DNA of 64,000 nucleotides from Alcanivorax sp. (GCF_017794965.1 NZ_CP051240.1:992001-1056000), one strand, 5' to 3'; positions 16,852 through 25,616 are shown, counted from the stretch's first letter. Numbers and translations are program-made. Notes: a model not told the origin generated them from the sequence alone.

Positions 16852-17100
16852 ATGACTGATCCGTTAATTGACCTTCACATCGATGCTTCAGAGCTGCAAT
16901 GTCCCATGCCGCTTCTCAAGACCCGTCAGGCTCTCAGACACCTGAATGCCGGGCAGGTTCTCGAAGTGGTCGCCACGGATGCATCGTCGGCGCAGGATAT
17001 CCCTGCCTATTTGAGACAATCCTGTCACCAACTGGTTCGCTGTGATGAACAACCCGGGCGCTGGAGATTCCTGATTCGCCGCGGAGAAAGGGAGAGCTGA
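16852..17100 (+). CDS. tusA: TusA-like sulfurtransferase
   Basis: Small sulfur carrier (82 aa) of the TusA/SirA family, with the catalytic cysteine in CPMPLLKTRQALRHL and the GQVLEVVATDASSAQDIPAY block. ATG 16852 is the first start giving a normal TusA N-terminus; the frame extending to 16684 has no homology. Its TGA overlaps the ATG of perM by one base, a pairing common in pseudomonads. Confidence 0.88.
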   Translation: MTDPLIDLHIDASELQCPMPLLKTRQALRHLNAGQVLEVVATDASSAQDIPAYLRQSCHQLVRCDEQPGRWRFLIRRGERES

Positions 17101-18191
17101 TGGTACGAATTCTGAAGCACTGGGTGGATCAGTACTTCTCTGACGAAGAAGCCGTGTACCTGCTGGTGGTGCTGGTTTCCGTGGGCCTGGTCATCGCCTT
17201 TCTGGGGGGGATGCTCGCCCCGGTGCTGGCGGCCATGGTCATCGCTTATCTGATGCAGGGGCTGGTGTCGGCGCTGGAGCGCCGTGGCCTGCGTCGCATG
17301 ATGGCGGTGAGTCTGGTGTTTACCCTGTTTCTCGGGGTGCTGATTGCCACCCTGGTGGTGCTGTTGCCGCTGGTCTGGAAGCAGACGGTCCTGTTGGTCC
17401 GTGACCAGCTGCCCCATGTGCTCAAGAATGGAGAGGCCTGGCTGCGGGAACTGCCCAACCGGTATCCGGAGATTGTTTCCATTGAGCAGATCGATTCCAT
17501 CGTTGCCGTGATCCAGCGGGAGGTGGCGGTGGTGGGGCAGGGTGTGCTGACCCTGTCACTGTCTTCCATTCCCAACCTGGTGGAAGTCATGGTGTTTCTG
17601 GTGTTGCTGCCGCTGCTGGTGTTCTTCTTTCTCAAGGACAAGGACGCCCTGGTGGGCTGGCTGATGCGTTTTTTGCCGGACCGGCGGCGGGTGCTGTCCC
17701 ATGTCTGGCAGGAAATGGACGGGCAGATCGCCAACTATGTACGCGGCAAGGCCATCGAGATTCTGCTGGTCGGCAGCGCCACTTTTGTGGCCTTCATCCT
17801 GTTCGGGCTCAACTATGCGGTACTGCTCAGTGTGCTGGTGGGCTTGTCCGTGGTGGTGCCCTATATTGGCGCCACCGTGGTGACCCTGCCCGTGGCGGCT
17901 GTAGCCTATGTCCAGTTTGGTTGGGGCGGGGATTTTGCCCTGGTGATGGTGGTGTACGGGATTATCCAGTTTATTGACGGCAATCTGCTGGTGCCGCTGC
18001 TGTTCTCGGAAGCGGTCAATCTGCACCCGGTGGCGATCATTACCGCCATCCTGCTGTTTGGTGGCATGTGGGGGTTGTGGGGGGTATTTTTTGCCATCCC
18101 GCTGGCGACCCTGATCAAGGCGGTGATTAACGCCTGGCCCAGTCAGGGCGATTATTCCTCCGGGAACACGGAAGACGCAGCCGCAGAATGA
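17100..18191 (+). CDS. perM: AI-2E family transporter / PerM permease
   Basis: Polytopic inner-membrane protein, 363 residues with about eight hydrophobic segments, of the AI-2E/PerM family (UPF0118). Characteristic segments are GGMLAPVLAAMVIAYLMQGLV, the PLLVFFFLKDKD motif and VVPYIGATVVTLPVAAVA. The true substrate is unknown for most members, so no transport role is claimed. ATG overlaps the tusA stop; a terminator follows at 18199. Confidence 0.9.
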   Translation: MVRILKHWVDQYFSDEEAVYLLVVLVSVGLVIAFLGGMLAPVLAAMVIAYLMQGLVSALERRGLRRMMAVSLVFTLFLGVLIATLVVLLPLVWKQTVLLVRDQLPHVLKNGEAWLRELPNRYPEIVSIEQIDSIVAVIQREVAVVGQGVLTLSLSSIPNLVEVMVFLVLLPLLVFFFLKDKDALVGWLMRFLPDRRRVLSHVWQEMDGQIANYVRGKAIEILLVGSATFVAFILFGLNYAVLLSVLVGLSVVVPYIGATVVTLPVAAVAYVQFGWGGDFALVMVVYGIIQFIDGNLLVPLLFSEAVNLHPVAIITAILLFGGMWGLWGVFFAIPLATLIKAVINAWPSQGDYSSGNTEDAAAE

Positions 18192-18198
18192 TGCATGA

Positions 18199-18226
18199 AA
18201 AGGGGCGGATCAAGCGCCCCTTTCTT
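18199..18226 (+). terminator. Rho-independent terminator after perM
   Basis: Stem AAAGGGGCG/CGCCCCTTT with a short GATCAAG-type loop followed by a T-rich tail, 8 bp after the perM stop. Confidence 0.85.
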
Positions 18227-18239
18227 GTTCCACCGCAAG

Positions 18240-18298
18240 CGTATTCGGGCGGCGCGATTCGAACACCGGCAGACGTGAGCTACCACTGAGGCTCGCTA
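18240..18298 (-). other. tRNA-like remnant (uncertain)
   Basis: The minus strand reads GCCTCAGTGGTAGCTCACG, like a tRNA D-arm, followed almost at once by GGTGTTCGAATCGCGCC, like a T-arm; the anticodon arm is missing and the T-stem pairs poorly. It could be a decayed tRNA or a chance match. Confidence 0.25.
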
Positions 18299-18772
18299 GA
18301 TGCCCAGAGCGTCCAGCTCGGCGAGCAGGTCTTCGTGGTGGGTCTTGGTCTTGAACTTGTCCATGACCTTCACCAACTTGCCATCCTTGCCGACGATGAA
18401 GCTGGTGCGGATCAGACCCATGAATTCCTTGCCCATGAACTTCTTCATGCCCCAGCAGCCATATTTTTCTGCCACTGCATGATCTTCATCGGACAGCAGG
18501 CTGAAGTTCAGGTCGTGCTTTTCGATGAACTTGGGCAGGCGTGCTACCGGGTCCGGGCTGATGCCAAACACCACCACGCCACGCTTCTCCAGCTCCGCTT
18601 TGGTGTCCCGGATGCCGCAGGCCTGGGTGGTACAGCCCGGGGTCAATGCCTTGGGGTAGAAAAAGATTACCACCGGATGCTTGCCCTTGAACTGTTTCAG
18701 CTCAACGGTGTTGCCGTCCTGATCCTGCAGTTTGAAGTTGGGTGCCAGATTACCAATCTTGGGGTGTGCCAT
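18296..18772 (-). CDS. bcp: Thioredoxin-dependent peroxiredoxin Bcp
   Basis: Atypical 2-Cys/1-Cys peroxiredoxin reducing organic hydroperoxides and H2O2. The peroxidatic cysteine lies in FYPKALTPGCTTQACGIRD (about residue 47), with the second cysteine five residues on as in BCP/PrxQ proteins. 158 residues, normal length. It is followed on the same strand by nothing obvious and lies downstream of gcvR, the usual partner in pseudomonads. Confidence 0.93.
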   Translation of the reverse strand: MAHPKIGNLAPNFKLQDQDGNTVELKQFKGKHPVVIFFYPKALTPGCTTQACGIRDTKAELEKRGVVVFGISPDPVARLPKFIEKHDLNFSLLSDEDHAVAEKYGCWGMKKFMGKEFMGLIRTSFIVGKDGKLVKVMDKFKTKTHHEDLLAELDALGI

Positions 18773-18844
18773 GTCTTAGTCCAGTTCCCTGTCTTTGGGT
18801 TAGTGTCTTGCGTGTTGCCTGAAGCGTGATGCGTGTAGCGGTTC

Positions 18845-19372
18845 TTACCGCTTCGGGCTCATGGTGGCATCCAGGTTGCGTGCCTCACAGAAATCCAGGA
18901 AGGCATCGCGCAGCTGGGCAACGGATTGTTCCGCGCTCATGCTCAGTACCAGGTGAAGGCTGAACATGGGGGTGCCAGTGTGAGGGGCAGCATAGGTGCC
19001 GGTGTGCAGGTCATCAATATTGATGCTGCGGGACGAAAAGAAATTGGCGATCTCATGAACAATCCCAGGGTTGTCCATGGCGACCACCTCCACCTCATAG
19101 GGCAGGGAGGCCGGGCGCTGATCCCTCCGCTGGGTGCGTTTGAGGGTGATCAGCAGGTCCAGTTCCTGGCTGAGCGTCGCCTGGTCTGCTTCCAGCTGCG
19201 CCAGCGTACCCTCGCTGCCCGAGACCAGCATCAACACCGCAAATTCGCCGCCCAGCACCGTCATGCGGGAATCCAGAATGTTACCCTGGCGCTCAAGGAC
19301 GGCGCGGGAAAGGGATTCAACGATGCCGGGGCGGTCCGACCCCAGCGCAGAAATAACGATCAACTGTTCCAT
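18845..19372 (-). CDS. gcvR: Glycine cleavage system regulator, two ACT domains
   Basis: ACT-ACT protein (175 aa) of the GcvR family: first ACT domain from LIVISALGSDRPGIVESLSRAV, second from EVEVVAMDNPGIVHEIANFFSSRSINI. In E. coli GcvR binds GcvA and blocks gcv activation. Here it sits upstream of bcp and divergent from dapA, the classic pseudomonad arrangement, so a more general amino-acid-sensing role is possible. Confidence 0.85.
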   Translation of the reverse strand: MEQLIVISALGSDRPGIVESLSRAVLERQGNILDSRMTVLGGEFAVLMLVSGSEGTLAQLEADQATLSQELDLLITLKRTQRRDQRPASLPYEVEVVAMDNPGIVHEIANFFSSRSINIDDLHTGTYAAPHTGTPMFSLHLVLSMSAEQSVAQLRDAFLDFCEARNLDATMSPKR

Positions 19373-19622
19373 ATGACGCTCCCTGAGATCCGCGTTTCAG
19401 AGGCTTCCGAAGAGGCCGTTCTGGCTATTATTGGAATGAGTAGCAACAAGAGTGTAGTGCGGGGAGCAGGATTGTGCACGGCGGGAATCGGGGACACCGC
19501 ATGTCGCCTTTATGCGGCACATCTGGCGTCCAGCCCTGTCGGAGTTTACCATAGCGCCCTTCACCATTTCGGCAGGGTCCGGTACCCGTGGGCACCGGTT
19601 TTGCGGCCAACAGGAGACAGGC

Positions 19623-20507
19623 ATGATTCGCGGCAGCATTGTAGCGCTGGTTACCCCCATGCGAGAGGACGGTTCCGTCGACTGGGAACATCTTCGCTCG
19701 CTGGTGAACTGGCATGTGGATCAGGGTACCCACGCCATCGTGGCGGTGGGCACGACGGGTGAATCCGCAACCCTCGGTTTCGAAGAACACGACAGTGTGA
19801 TTCGCGAAGTGGTTGCCATCGCCAAGGGCCGTATTCCGGTGATCGCCGGTACCGGTGCCAACAATACCGAAGAAGCCATTCGCCTGACCCGTGACGCCAA
19901 GCGTGACGGTGCTGATGCCTGCCTGCTGGTGACGCCTTATTACAACAAGCCGCCCCAGGAAGGCCTGTATCAGCATTACCTGGCGGTTGCCCGTGCCGTG
20001 GATATCCCGCAGATCCTCTACAATGTACCGGGAAGGACGGCCTGCGACATGTTGCCGGAAACCGTGGAGCGACTGAGCAAGGTGCCCAACATCATCGGTA
20101 TCAAGGAAGCCACCGGCAACCTGGAGCGGGCCCGCGAGATCCGCGAGCGTTGTGGTGGCGATTTCATGCTCTACTCCGGCGACGACGCCACCGCTTGCGA
20201 ATTCATCCTTGCCGGCGGCCATGGCGACATTTCCGTGACGGCCAACGTGGCCCCCGCCAAGATGGCGGCCATGTGTGAAGCCGCGCTGGAGGGTGATGCC
20301 GACAAGGCGCGGGCACTGAATGCGGAACTTGAACCCCTGCACCGTGATCTGTTTATTGAAGCGAATCCGATTCCGGTGAAATGGGCATTGTATGAAATGG
20401 GCCTGATTGATGCGGGTATCCGGCTGCCGCTGGTGTCGCTGTCCGAAGTGGCCCAGCCCCGGTTGCGCGATTCCCTGCGTCAGTGCGGGCTTCTGGAGGC
20501 TAAATGA
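19623..20507 (+). CDS. dapA: 4-hydroxy-tetrahydrodipicolinate synthase
   Basis: Condenses pyruvate with aspartate semialdehyde, first committed step of lysine and diaminopimelate synthesis. 294 residues with GTTGESATLGFEEH, the catalytic tyrosine in YNVPGRTACDM and the Schiff-base lysine in IGIKEATGN. ATG 19623 is preceded by CAGGAGACAGG; the frame extension to 19512 is not conserved. The stop overlaps the ATG of bamC by 4 bp. Confidence 0.97.
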   Translation: MIRGSIVALVTPMREDGSVDWEHLRSLVNWHVDQGTHAIVAVGTTGESATLGFEEHDSVIREVVAIAKGRIPVIAGTGANNTEEAIRLTRDAKRDGADACLLVTPYYNKPPQEGLYQHYLAVARAVDIPQILYNVPGRTACDMLPETVERLSKVPNIIGIKEATGNLERAREIRERCGGDFMLYSGDDATACEFILAGGHGDISVTANVAPAKMAAMCEAALEGDADKARALNAELEPLHRDLFIEANPIPVKWALYEMGLIDAGIRLPLVSLSEVAQPRLRDSLRQCGLLEAK

Positions 20508-21160
20508 AGCAAGTGGAAACGACCCCTTTGCGTCGCTTTTCGATCCTGAGGGGGCGTTTGCCGGGTAGTCTGGCGGTGCTGGCGGTGATCAGCGGCTGTA
20601 GCTGGCTGCCCAACAGCAGTCTTGAGTATCGGGATGCGGCGGTCACCGACCCGATTCAGGTGCCGGAAGGCGGAGTGTTCATCGGCGAGCAGGCGCTGTA
20701 CGACGTGCCCCGCCAGGATGACCGCCTGATCGGCAAAGGGCCCGATGAAGACAAGTACGAGCCACCCACACCGCCGGAACTGGTGGTGTTGGGCAATGTG
20801 CCTGAGGATGATGAGGATTTACCCGCACCGTCGGGAGAGTCCGCCAGAGCGATTCTGGCCCGTGACGGCAATGGCTACCCGATTCTGATGATGTCCACAC
20901 GCTATGCGTGGGCCTGGGAATATATTGGCGATGCCCTGAAAGACACGGACCTGAAAGTGTCGGACCGGGACCGCGAAATCGGGGTGTTTTACCTTCGGGT
21001 GCCCTCGCGCTATGAACTTGGTGCCCGTGAGGCCCAGCTGAAGCTCAGCCATACCACCAACGGGATCCAGGTGGCGGTACTGAATGAGAAAGGCACGGCG
21101 CTGGTTGAGAAAGCGCCGGGACAGGCCATCCTTGAACGTATCTATGAAGAGCTGGAATAG
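20504..21160 (+). CDS. bamC: Outer-membrane assembly lipoprotein BamC-like
   Basis: Predicted lipoprotein of the beta-barrel assembly machinery (NlpB/BamC). After a long N-terminal leader, the lipobox VISGC places the lipidated cysteine near residue 32, followed by the BamC-like unstructured region (YRDAAVTDPIQVPEGG) and one C-terminal helix-grip domain (GYPILMMSTRYAWAWEYIGDAL ... ILERIYEEL). At 218 residues it is shorter than E. coli BamC (344), so one C-terminal domain appears to be missing. Position between dapA and purC supports the call. Confidence 0.85.
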   Translation: MKQVETTPLRRFSILRGRLPGSLAVLAVISGCSWLPNSSLEYRDAAVTDPIQVPEGGVFIGEQALYDVPRQDDRLIGKGPDEDKYEPPTPPELVVLGNVPEDDEDLPAPSGESARAILARDGNGYPILMMSTRYAWAWEYIGDALKDTDLKVSDRDREIGVFYLRVPSRYELGAREAQLKLSHTTNGIQVAVLNEKGTALVEKAPGQAILERIYEELE

Positions 21161-21166
21161 GCTTTG

Positions 21167-21940
21167 ATGCGTCTGGCTTCGCTGGGCAGCGGCAGCAAGG
21201 GCAATGCCACCCTGATCCAGGCCGATGACACCCTGGTGTTGGTGGATTGCGGTTTTACCGTCAAGGAAACCCTGGCCCGACTGGCCCGGCATGGACTGCC
21301 CGCCGATAGCCTGAGCGCCATTCTGGTTACCCACGAACATGGTGATCATGTGCGCGGTGCTGGCGCTTTGGCCCGTAAGACCGGCTGCCCGGTTTACAGT
21401 ACCTTTGGCACGGCCTGTGCAGTCAGGGACAAGCCAGCCGGGTTCCGCAATGCGGACTGGCAAGAGGTTCGTCCAGGGCGAGCTTTTCAGGTAGGTGCGC
21501 TGGAGATCCTGCCTGTGCTGGTGCCGCATGATGCCCGTGAACCCTGCCAGTACCGCTTTTCCTGGCAGGGGCGCACCGTGGGCGTGCTGACCGACCTGGG
21601 GTCGATCACCCCCCACGTGGTGGATGCCTACAGCGACTGTGATGCACTGGTGTTGGAATGCAACCATGACCGCCAGATGCTGGAGGGCGGCCCTTATCCG
21701 TTGTCGTTGAAACGCCGGGTGGGTGGTATGTTAGGGCACCTGAGCAATGATCAGGCGGCGGCGCTGTTGCGCCAAACCAACGTGGACCGCCTGCAACACC
21801 TTGTACTGTCTCACCTGAGTGAGCAGAACAATACGACCTTGCTGGCGCAAGACGCCATCGAGCAGGTGATCACCTGCGGTCGTGAACGCATTGGTGTGGC
21901 CAGTCAGACCGAAGGGTTTGACTGGCTGCAGATACATTAG
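21167..21940 (+). CDS. MBL-fold metallohydrolase (YycJ/WalJ-like)
   Basis: Metallo-beta-lactamase-fold protein, 257 residues. Metal ligands are visible in THEHGDHVRGAG (about residue 52), and N-terminal MRLASLGSGSKGNATLI and LECNHDRQML are typical of the YycJ/WalJ subgroup, thought to be 5'-3' exonuclease-like. ATG 21167 was preferred over the adjacent upstream codon. It lies 6 bp after bamC, in the dapA-bamC-MBL-purC string. Confidence 0.88.
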   Translation: MRLASLGSGSKGNATLIQADDTLVLVDCGFTVKETLARLARHGLPADSLSAILVTHEHGDHVRGAGALARKTGCPVYSTFGTACAVRDKPAGFRNADWQEVRPGRAFQVGALEILPVLVPHDAREPCQYRFSWQGRTVGVLTDLGSITPHVVDAYSDCDALVLECNHDRQMLEGGPYPLSLKRRVGGMLGHLSNDQAAALLRQTNVDRLQHLVLSHLSEQNNTTLLAQDAIEQVITCGRERIGVASQTEGFDWLQIH

Positions 21941-22008
21941 GGAGTTTCCGGACAGGCCCCTCAGGGCGCTGGCGGCAGGCTTCCATAACTCTGGTGATAG
22001 GTCTTTTC

Positions 22009-22725
22009 ATGGAAAAACGCGAAGAGTTGTATGCTGGCAAAGCCAAGTCTGTGTACACCACTGATGATGCCGACAGTCTGGTAATGGTGTTCCGTGACGA
22101 CACCTCGGCCTTTGATGGCAAGAAGAAGGAAGCCCTGGCGCGCAAGGGTGCGGTGAACAACCAGTTCAACGCCGCCATCATGGAAAAGCTGAAGGCGGCC
22201 GGTATTCCCTGTCACTTTGAAAAGATGCTGTCTCCCACCGAATCGCTGGTGAAAAAACTCGAGATGATTCCGGTGGAGTGTGTGGTGCGGAACATTTCCG
22301 CCGGCTCAATCTGTCGTCGCCTTGGCGTGGAAGAGGGCCTGGATTTGACGCCCCCCACGTTTGAATTCTTCCTCAAGAACGATGACCTGGGCGACCCCAT
22401 GGTTAACGACTACCACATCCGCAGCTTTGGCTGGGCCACGGACGAGCAAGTGGCTGAAATGAAGGCGCTGACCTTCAAGGTCAACGATGTGCTCAAGCAG
22501 CTGTTCCTGGATGGCGGCATGCTGCTGGTGGATTACAAACTGGAATTTGGCGTGTTTAATGGGGAAGTGCTGCTGGGCGATGAATTCAGCCCGGATGGCT
22601 GCCGCCTGTGGGACAAGGAAACCCGCGAAAAGCTGGACAAGGACCGCTTCCGCCAGGGGCTGGGCGGCGTGGTTGAAGCCTACGAAGAAGTGGGCCGTCG
22701 TCTGGGGATGACGTTCGAGTATTAA
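22009..22725 (+). CDS. purC: SAICAR synthetase
   Basis: Phosphoribosylaminoimidazole-succinocarboxamide synthase of purine synthesis. The product (238 aa) begins MEKREELYAGKAKSVYTTDD, matching the E. coli start, and contains VRNISAGSICRRLG and LVDYKLEFG. ATG 22009 is chosen over GTG 21994 on that basis. The normal length is about 237. Confidence 0.96.
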   Translation: MEKREELYAGKAKSVYTTDDADSLVMVFRDDTSAFDGKKKEALARKGAVNNQFNAAIMEKLKAAGIPCHFEKMLSPTESLVKKLEMIPVECVVRNISAGSICRRLGVEEGLDLTPPTFEFFLKNDDLGDPMVNDYHIRSFGWATDEQVAEMKALTFKVNDVLKQLFLDGGMLLVDYKLEFGVFNGEVLLGDEFSPDGCRLWDKETREKLDKDRFRQGLGGVVEAYEEVGRRLGMTFEY

Positions 22726-22778
22726 GTTTTACTGCCGGCCCCGGGGCCGGCAGCCCCAATAATAATAAGGAGACTCCC

Positions 22779-23012
22779 ATGAAAGCCATGATTCGTCTGA
22801 CCGCCGTTGCACTGCTGACAGCGGTATTGAGCGGCTGCTTCCTGACCAAAATTGTTACTACGCCGATGCGCCTGGTAGGCGCGGCCGGTTCGGTGGTGGG
22901 GGCTGCCTTGTCCATTATTCCCGTGGCCGGCAATGCGGCCGATGAGGCCCTGGAAAAAGTGGATGGCGCCATTGATACCAGCGCCGACAGCATCGACAAG
23001 ATCCCGCTGTAA
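22779..23012 (+). CDS. Small predicted lipoprotein
   Basis: 77-residue protein with a lipobox at VLSGC (cysteine near residue 21) and a hydrophobic, Gly/Ala-rich middle (LVGAAGSVVGAALSIIPVAG), ending with a polar tail. The ribosome site AAGGAG is excellent. Similar short lipoproteins lie near purC in pseudomonads; the function is unknown. Confidence 0.75.
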   Translation: MKAMIRLTAVALLTAVLSGCFLTKIVTTPMRLVGAAGSVVGAALSIIPVAGNAADEALEKVDGAIDTSADSIDKIPL

Positions 23013-23130
23013 CTGCCGCCGAGCCATAAATGCTGGCGCCAAGGTGCTTGTAATACGCCGGGGGCTGTGAAGAATAATGTTTGCGCCCTTCCCGGACGCC
23101 TGACATAAAAACAAAAAACCGGAGTTTGCC

Positions 23131-23643
23131 ATGCGTCGCTGGCTTGTTTCGCTACTGGCCCTGTTGCCGTTTACCGCCCAGGCGGATGATGCCCTGATTG
23201 GTCTGGGTTATCTCAATGGCCTTGTTGGTATCAATCTGGAGTGGGCGACCACCCAGAACAGTTTTTTCGCCCTCCCTGCCTACTATGTAGATTCCTCTGG
23301 CCTGGATACCGATGAATTCCGCTGGGTGGCGGGCTGGCGCCACAAGATGGAGCGCGGGATGATGGACGAAAACGGCTTCTATACCGGGCTGCTGGCCGGT
23401 GACCTGGGGGGCGAGCGACATTACGAGCGTCTCGGGGTCGGTTTTGAAATTGGGCATCAATGGGTGAAACCCTACTCCCGCTGGACCGTCAGTGCCGCCA
23501 TCGGTGCGGTGGAGGCGCTGGAGTGCGCCGACTACAAGGCGGCTATCCGCTGCGACAGCGAAGAAGAACAGGACCAGTATGATCTGGATGTTGAGCCGGT
23601 GGTGGTGCTGGGCGTGAGCTACAGCTTCCGGTTGGGCAGGTAA
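23131..23643 (+). CDS. Predicted secreted or outer-membrane protein, unknown function
   Basis: 170 residues with a clear signal peptide (MRRWLVSLLALLPFTAQA). The mature part alternates aromatic and glycine-rich segments (FRWVAGWRHKME, FYTGLLAGDLG, LGVGFEIGHQWVKPYSRWTVSAAIGAV) and ends VLGVSYSFRLGR, as in small beta-barrels whose last strand ends near an aromatic residue. Two cysteines (CADYKAAIRC) may form a disulfide. No family recognised. Confidence 0.7.
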   Translation: MRRWLVSLLALLPFTAQADDALIGLGYLNGLVGINLEWATTQNSFFALPAYYVDSSGLDTDEFRWVAGWRHKMERGMMDENGFYTGLLAGDLGGERHYERLGVGFEIGHQWVKPYSRWTVSAAIGAVEALECADYKAAIRCDSEEEQDQYDLDVEPVVVLGVSYSFRLGR

Positions 23644-24146
23644 GCCCTGTCCTGTGTTTCGAAAGGGGGCGCTTTCCTGCGCAATCCCGTCCTATTCCTT
23701 CCTGATTCCCCCTCTTGCGCCGCTTCTTGAGCGGTCTTGAGGGGCTACAGTCTTGTTGTGCCCCCTTTCTGGGCACCACTTTTGCACAAGTCTGTAAACA
23801 CCTTCTCATCTCCATTCTAGCGATCTGCTCTAACTCATTGATTTGTGGCTTTTGTTTCTTAACTTATTGATTTGTAATGGCTTTAACCTTGTGGCCATTT
23901 TTTCATCATTTTAATGCCATCTTAGGGAAAGCCTGTGCTGGCGACGGTTCCTGACAGTCTATGCACAGAGTTATCCACAGATATTGTGAGTAACTTTTGT
24001 GGGTCACTTTTAAGGGCGACTTGAGGGAGGAGGAGGCTCGGGGCCTCTGAATAACGTCTTGCGTACTCAGCGTGACTTGAAGCGTGCAGCTGTTGTGTCT
24101 TGTCTCGAAGGGAAGGGTGGTTTCCTTTTCAAGAGGCAAGGCGCAG
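23644..24146. other. AT-rich intergenic region with DnaA-box-like site and dispersed repeat
   Basis: About 500 bp without a supported gene. An AT-rich part repeats TAACTCATTGATTTGT (23831) as TAACTTATTGATTTGT (23861). A perfect DnaA box, TTATCCACA, lies at 23971-23979. From 24041 to 24148 is one copy of a roughly 108-bp dispersed repeat whose other copy is at 58728-58832. Confidence 0.5.
23971..23979 (+). promoter_or_regulatory. DnaA-box consensus TTATCCACA
   Basis: Exact match to the high-affinity DnaA box beside a short AT-rich stretch with direct repeats. A single box is not an origin; it may titrate DnaA, regulate a neighbour or be chance. Confidence 0.4.
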
Positions 24147-24148
24147 CT
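24041..24148 (-). repeat. Dispersed intergenic repeat, copy 1
   Basis: Read on the minus strand this aligns over its whole length, roughly 80% by eye, with 58728-58832: both run from CCTTGCCTCTTG through CAGCTG and CACGCTGA to GTTATTCAGAGG. It lies immediately 3' of the HD-domain gene. Confidence 0.75.
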
Positions 24149-24692
24149 AGCGCCGCAGCATGGGCAAGGGGCGCCAGGGCTGGCTGAGTAGCTGCTGGCC
24201 ACCGAGTTTGAGCAGCAGGGCGTGGAAGCCGGCGTTGGGAAACGCTGCACGGATACGGCGAATGCGGGCGGCTGGCAGTCCGAAACGGAGCAAGCCCAGG
24301 CTCACATCAATCCAGTCTGCGCGGCGAAACATTTCGGCCAGATTAAGGTTGTCCCGGCTGAAGCGGGTGACCTTGTGGTGGTTAAGGATCATGGCCTTGA
24401 CGGTGGGCTGCCAGCTTTCCAGATGCTGCTCTTCCAGATAATGGCAGGCCAGTCTGGCGGAGGGGTCGAGATAATCAAAGGTGCCGGCCAGCCAGATACC
24501 CGCGTCATGGAAAAACCCCGCAATAGCCACTTGGTCCAGCTCTTCTTCGCTGAGCGGCCGTTGTGAGGCAACCAGATTAAGAACCCGATAAATATGATTG
24601 CGGTAGGGCGTCTGATCTTTGCCAAACCGCTCGGAGTGCAGGTCGAACAGCGCGTCAATGCGTGGGTGTCGCTGAATCAGGTCAGGGGTCAT
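24147..24692 (-). CDS. HD-domain phosphohydrolase-like protein
   Basis: 181-residue protein with an HD-superfamily pattern: RNHIYRV (about residue 31), FFHDAGIW (HD pair near 61) and ILNHHKVTR, ending with NLAEMFRRADWIDVSLGL which holds the last metal aspartate. Likely a metal-dependent phosphohydrolase of unknown substrate. ATG 24692; its start overlaps the stop of a tiny upstream frame. Confidence 0.75.
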   Translation of the reverse strand: MTPDLIQRHPRIDALFDLHSERFGKDQTPYRNHIYRVLNLVASQRPLSEEELDQVAIAGFFHDAGIWLAGTFDYLDPSARLACHYLEEQHLESWQPTVKAMILNHHKVTRFSRDNLNLAEMFRRADWIDVSLGLLRFGLPAARIRRIRAAFPNAGFHALLLKLGGQQLLSQPWRPLPMLRR

Positions 24693-24880
24693 GAGGTATC
24701 CATTCCGGTTATCCGGTCATAGTGGCGTGGCCCCGGGGGGAAATCCAGTACCGGCTTGCGGATCTTCCACCGGGTTGGCAAAACCAGCCAACCGCAGGCC
24801 GGGCAAACAGGAAGGTGGAATTTGTTGTCTGCGGTCAATGGGGCTTGGTGCCCAACAGCACTTGTACTATAGTCGGACAA
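24689..24880 (-). CDS. Possible small ORF (doubtful)
   Basis: A 63-codon frame from TTG 24880 whose TGA overlaps the HD gene ATG by 4 bp. One CPACG pair hints at half a zinc ribbon, but there is no ribosome site and it runs over the GntR promoter region. Listed only because of the overlap. Confidence 0.22.
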   Translation of the reverse strand: MSDYSTSAVGHQAPLTADNKFHLPVCPACGWLVLPTRWKIRKPVLDFPPGPRHYDRITGMDTS

Positions 24881-24896
24881 TAATTTCAGAATTGTT
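24875..24896 (+). promoter_or_regulatory. Possible operator upstream of GntR regulator
   Basis: ACAAT and ATTGT arms (about 24877-24881 and 24891-24895) face each other around an AT-rich centre, 22 bp before the GntR start, a usual place for an autoregulatory site. Weak evidence, by eye. Confidence 0.35.
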
Positions 24897-24917
24897 CAAC
24901 AAGCACCCGGGGGTTCG

Positions 24918-25616
24918 GTGAGTTTCAAAGCCAAGGAAAGCCTTTCCGAGCAGATCGCCCAGCACCTGGCGGATCAGATCATCCGTGGGGACATGCTGGC
25001 CGGCGATCGTATTCAGGAATTGCGGGTTGCCGGTGAGCTGGAAGTCAGCCGGGGGTCCGTGCGCGAAGCACTGCTGATTCTGCAGCGCCGCCAGCTGATC
25101 GATATACTGCCGCGCCGCGGTGCGGTAGTAAAAGAGATGTCAGAGTCCCATGTGCGCAGCCTCTATGAGGTGATGCAGATTCTGCTTGGGCTGGTCATCC
25201 GCAAGGCCATCAAGGTCGTGCGCGAGGAAGACCTGGATGCGTTTATCGAGCTGGTCCACGGTCTGCAGGTCGCAGCGGAAGACCGTAATCTGGATGATTT
25301 CTTCGTTCTCAGCTTTCGTTTCCTGGAGCATGCCTACCCGTATGCACGGAATCCGTTTGTGGAGGACATCCTCATCAACATGCAGCCGGCTATGCAGCGC
25401 GCGTATTTCATGGCCCTGCATCTTGAAGGGGATGAGGTGAAGGAATGCCTGTCGTTCTTCAAGGCGCTGGTGGAAACCATCTTCCGTCGCGATGTGCGTT
25501 CGGCCCTGGAGATCATCCGCGAGTTCGCCGAGCACCAGTCTGATCTGGTGGAAGAATCCATCACCCGTGCCCGTCAGATCGAGACTGCCTGGGGTTCCAG
25601 ACGGAAAAAGTCATAA
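24918..25616 (+). CDS. GntR-family transcriptional regulator (FCD-type)
   Basis: 232-residue regulator with an N-terminal winged helix (SEQIAQHLADQIIRGDMLAGDRIQELRVAGELEVSRGSVREALLILQRRQLIDILPRRGAVV) and a helical C-terminal FCD/FadR-like ligand domain. GTG start at 24918. Many relatives in oil degraders act on fatty-acid or alkane genes, but no target is indicated here. The possible operator just upstream would fit autoregulation. Confidence 0.9.
   Translation: MSFKAKESLSEQIAQHLADQIIRGDMLAGDRIQELRVAGELEVSRGSVREALLILQRRQLIDILPRRGAVVKEMSESHVRSLYEVMQILLGLVIRKAIKVVREEDLDAFIELVHGLQVAAEDRNLDDFFVLSFRFLEHAYPYARNPFVEDILINMQPAMQRAYFMALHLEGDEVKECLSFFKALVETIFRRDVRSALEIIREFAEHQSDLVEESITRARQIETAWGSRRKKS

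Noticed and set aside
23971..23979. Chromosomal replication origin
   Set aside because: Only one DnaA box and no dnaA, gidA or rpmH nearby.
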